A stretch of DNA of 64,000 nucleotides from Eutreptiella sp. 'Long Island Sound 2002'. Its lineage: Eukaryota > Euglenozoa > Euglenophyceae > Eutreptiales > Eutreptiaceae. The stretch covers positions 46,244,429 to 46,308,428 of the forward strand of contig OZ038393.1 in NCBI GenBank assembly GCA_964036045.1. The letters are read 5' to 3'. A model generated the notes under the pieces. The model ran no database searches. It saw nothing but the letters and a program-made list of their open reading frames with translations, and was not told the DNA's origin. Positions 62,976-64,000 of this stretch are shown piece after piece; within the stretch, counting starts at the first letter, position 1; each line of letters starts with the position of its first letter. Both the position numbers and the translations under genes were made by a program.

Positions 62976-64000
62976 GCATGGTAAGTAAGGTAGGTTAGCC
63001 CAGGAGGAGCTCACCTCCTGGTTGAGTCTGTGGTTAAGCCTCCCTTCCCTGCGTGCACATGATGCATTAAAGGGTAGGCCACGCGAATTGCGCACGGTAA
63101 ACCTTGTTTAGGCTACCCAGGGGCTCCTCGGTACGTTCTTTAAGAGAACCTGAGGAGTCCCTTAACGCTTGCTTGCTTGATAAGGGTAGCTGCTCCATGC
63201 AGCGTGTTTGCGGACAGCGTATTATAGGGCACACTGAGAAGGGTATAACACCTGGAGTGTGCCTTGGTTCCTCCGCCGCAAACGCCCTTTCATTTGCCTT
63301 TGTTTTACAGGTGGGCAGGTAGGGTGAGTGGTGCAGCAGCATTTTTTTATGCCCTGCTAAACAGGGGCGCAGATCACACAAACAAGTAACTCCGCTCCGC
63401 CTGTGGCAGATCAGGGAGTCCGACTTCATCGACATCTGCGCCTTGCACACGAGAGCACTCCTTCCCTCCAAGCCCTTGCAGGGGAAACGCGTTGTGGCGT
63501 CCCCTGTGAGGCCACAGTTGCTTAGCAGCGCTGTGTTCTCTTGTCATTTCACAGGTGGGTCGCTAGGACCCTCGAGAACTTTCTCTCCGCAACGCCAAGT
63601 AGAGTGTGCGTGTAGGAGTGGTAGTCCTGCGTGGGGGCTAGAGCCAGTTGCCCAGCGCTCGCCCACCAGGATGGTGCCACTGTAGGGTGTGTAGGACCTG
63701 TAGGGGGCGTGTCACTGTCCCACCCTTTTCCTGCAATTTTAGCTGGGTTGGTGGGCTGTGACAGTGGGTTAGGTTAGTGTTTTTGGCCACATAGCAAACA
63801 GGCGTTTTGCATGCCTTCATAGCTTTTGGCCACCCCTCCCTGTAGTAGTCAGGTAGGTAGGGAAAACAATACCTGGACTAACACTCTGGGTATTCCCCCA
63901 AGGTTTTGCGCCAGCACAGAAATTGGGCGCATAGGGGAGGGGAGACCCGGGGCGTACCCCGTGGCATCAATAAGCCAACCCTCCGGGTTTAGCAAGGGCG
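62976..64000 (-). repeat. LTR-like region of a second copy of the Ty3/gypsy family, minus strand
   Basis: 63090-64000 is the reverse complement of about 6632-7535 with many substitutions and short indels, for example an extra segment near 63180-63205. Weaker similarity extends to 62976. No Gag frame follows on its 3' side, so it is either the 3' LTR of an element lying beyond base 64000 or a solo LTR. Confidence 0.82.

Noticed and set aside
1-64000. Spliced-leader sequence that would confirm a dinoflagellate
   Set aside because: I looked by eye for the conserved leader and relict copies and found none; the assignment therefore rests on the elements only.

Overview
This window looks like repeat-dominated nuclear DNA from a protist, most likely a dinoflagellate. 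That is an inference. It rests on the style of the retrotransposon proteins (a Ty3/gypsy Gag with one CCHC knuckle and a chromodomain-like pol tail, and a LINE whose reverse transcriptase has a DYTKCFD motif A), on the very GC-rich stretches, and on the near absence of host genes. I see no convincing host protein gene, no rRNA gene, no canonical tRNA gene and no CRISPR array. Most long open frames lie inside stop-poor tandem repeats and are not genes.

Layout. 1-7565: a decayed Ty3/gypsy element on +, with its 5' end outside the window and its 3' LTR-like region inside. 7566-9480: unassigned DNA with a tRNA-like SINE head. 9482-12720: a 208-bp tandem array, a 455-bp module and a G/T-skewed low-complexity tract. 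13319-15953: gag-protease remains of a second, related element on -. 16005-16470: inverted copy of the 455-bp module. 16480-19705 and 32653-35826: arms of a large inverted duplication made of a 62/65-bp minisatellite, a 500-bp module, a TACC microsatellite and part of a dispersed repeat. Between the arms lie a 38-bp/520-bp higher-order array (20441-23270), a G/T-skewed tract (to 25600) and a 65-bp minisatellite with a 1.43-kb higher-order repeat (25601-32632). The 65-bp array resumes at 35827-37625.

38159-39776: a 5'-truncated copy of an unfamiliar retroelement family, flanked by a 15-bp target-site duplication (TSD). 39828-45890: a decayed LINE on -, split by a clean 2360-bp non-autonomous LTR element (42432-44791, 569-bp LTRs, 5-bp TSD CAGTG). 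46636-57352: the most interesting object, a 10.7-kb, very GC-rich insertion on -, bounded by the 15-bp TSD ACACTAATGCGAAGG. It ends 3' in a short AAACCTC-type tail and carries four closely packed reading frames. ORF1 is open through the 5' insertion boundary and ends with an RNase H-like segment and a CCHC finger, so it looks like the C-terminal part of a retroelement polymerase. ORF2 to ORF4 lie downstream of it and are unfamiliar. 57368-58130: the host repeat it inserted into. 58640-61130: a decayed coiled-coil protein gene. 61150-61860: another dispersed-repeat copy. 62080-62165: a second tRNA-like SINE head. 62976-64000: an inverted copy of the LTR-like region seen at 6520-7565.

Together the window records nested and sequential insertion of LTR, LINE and SINE-like elements into satellite DNA, plus segmental inverted duplication. 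The elements at 46636-57352 and 38159-39776 share a 3' end, tail and 15-bp TSD length, as expected for target-primed reverse transcription.
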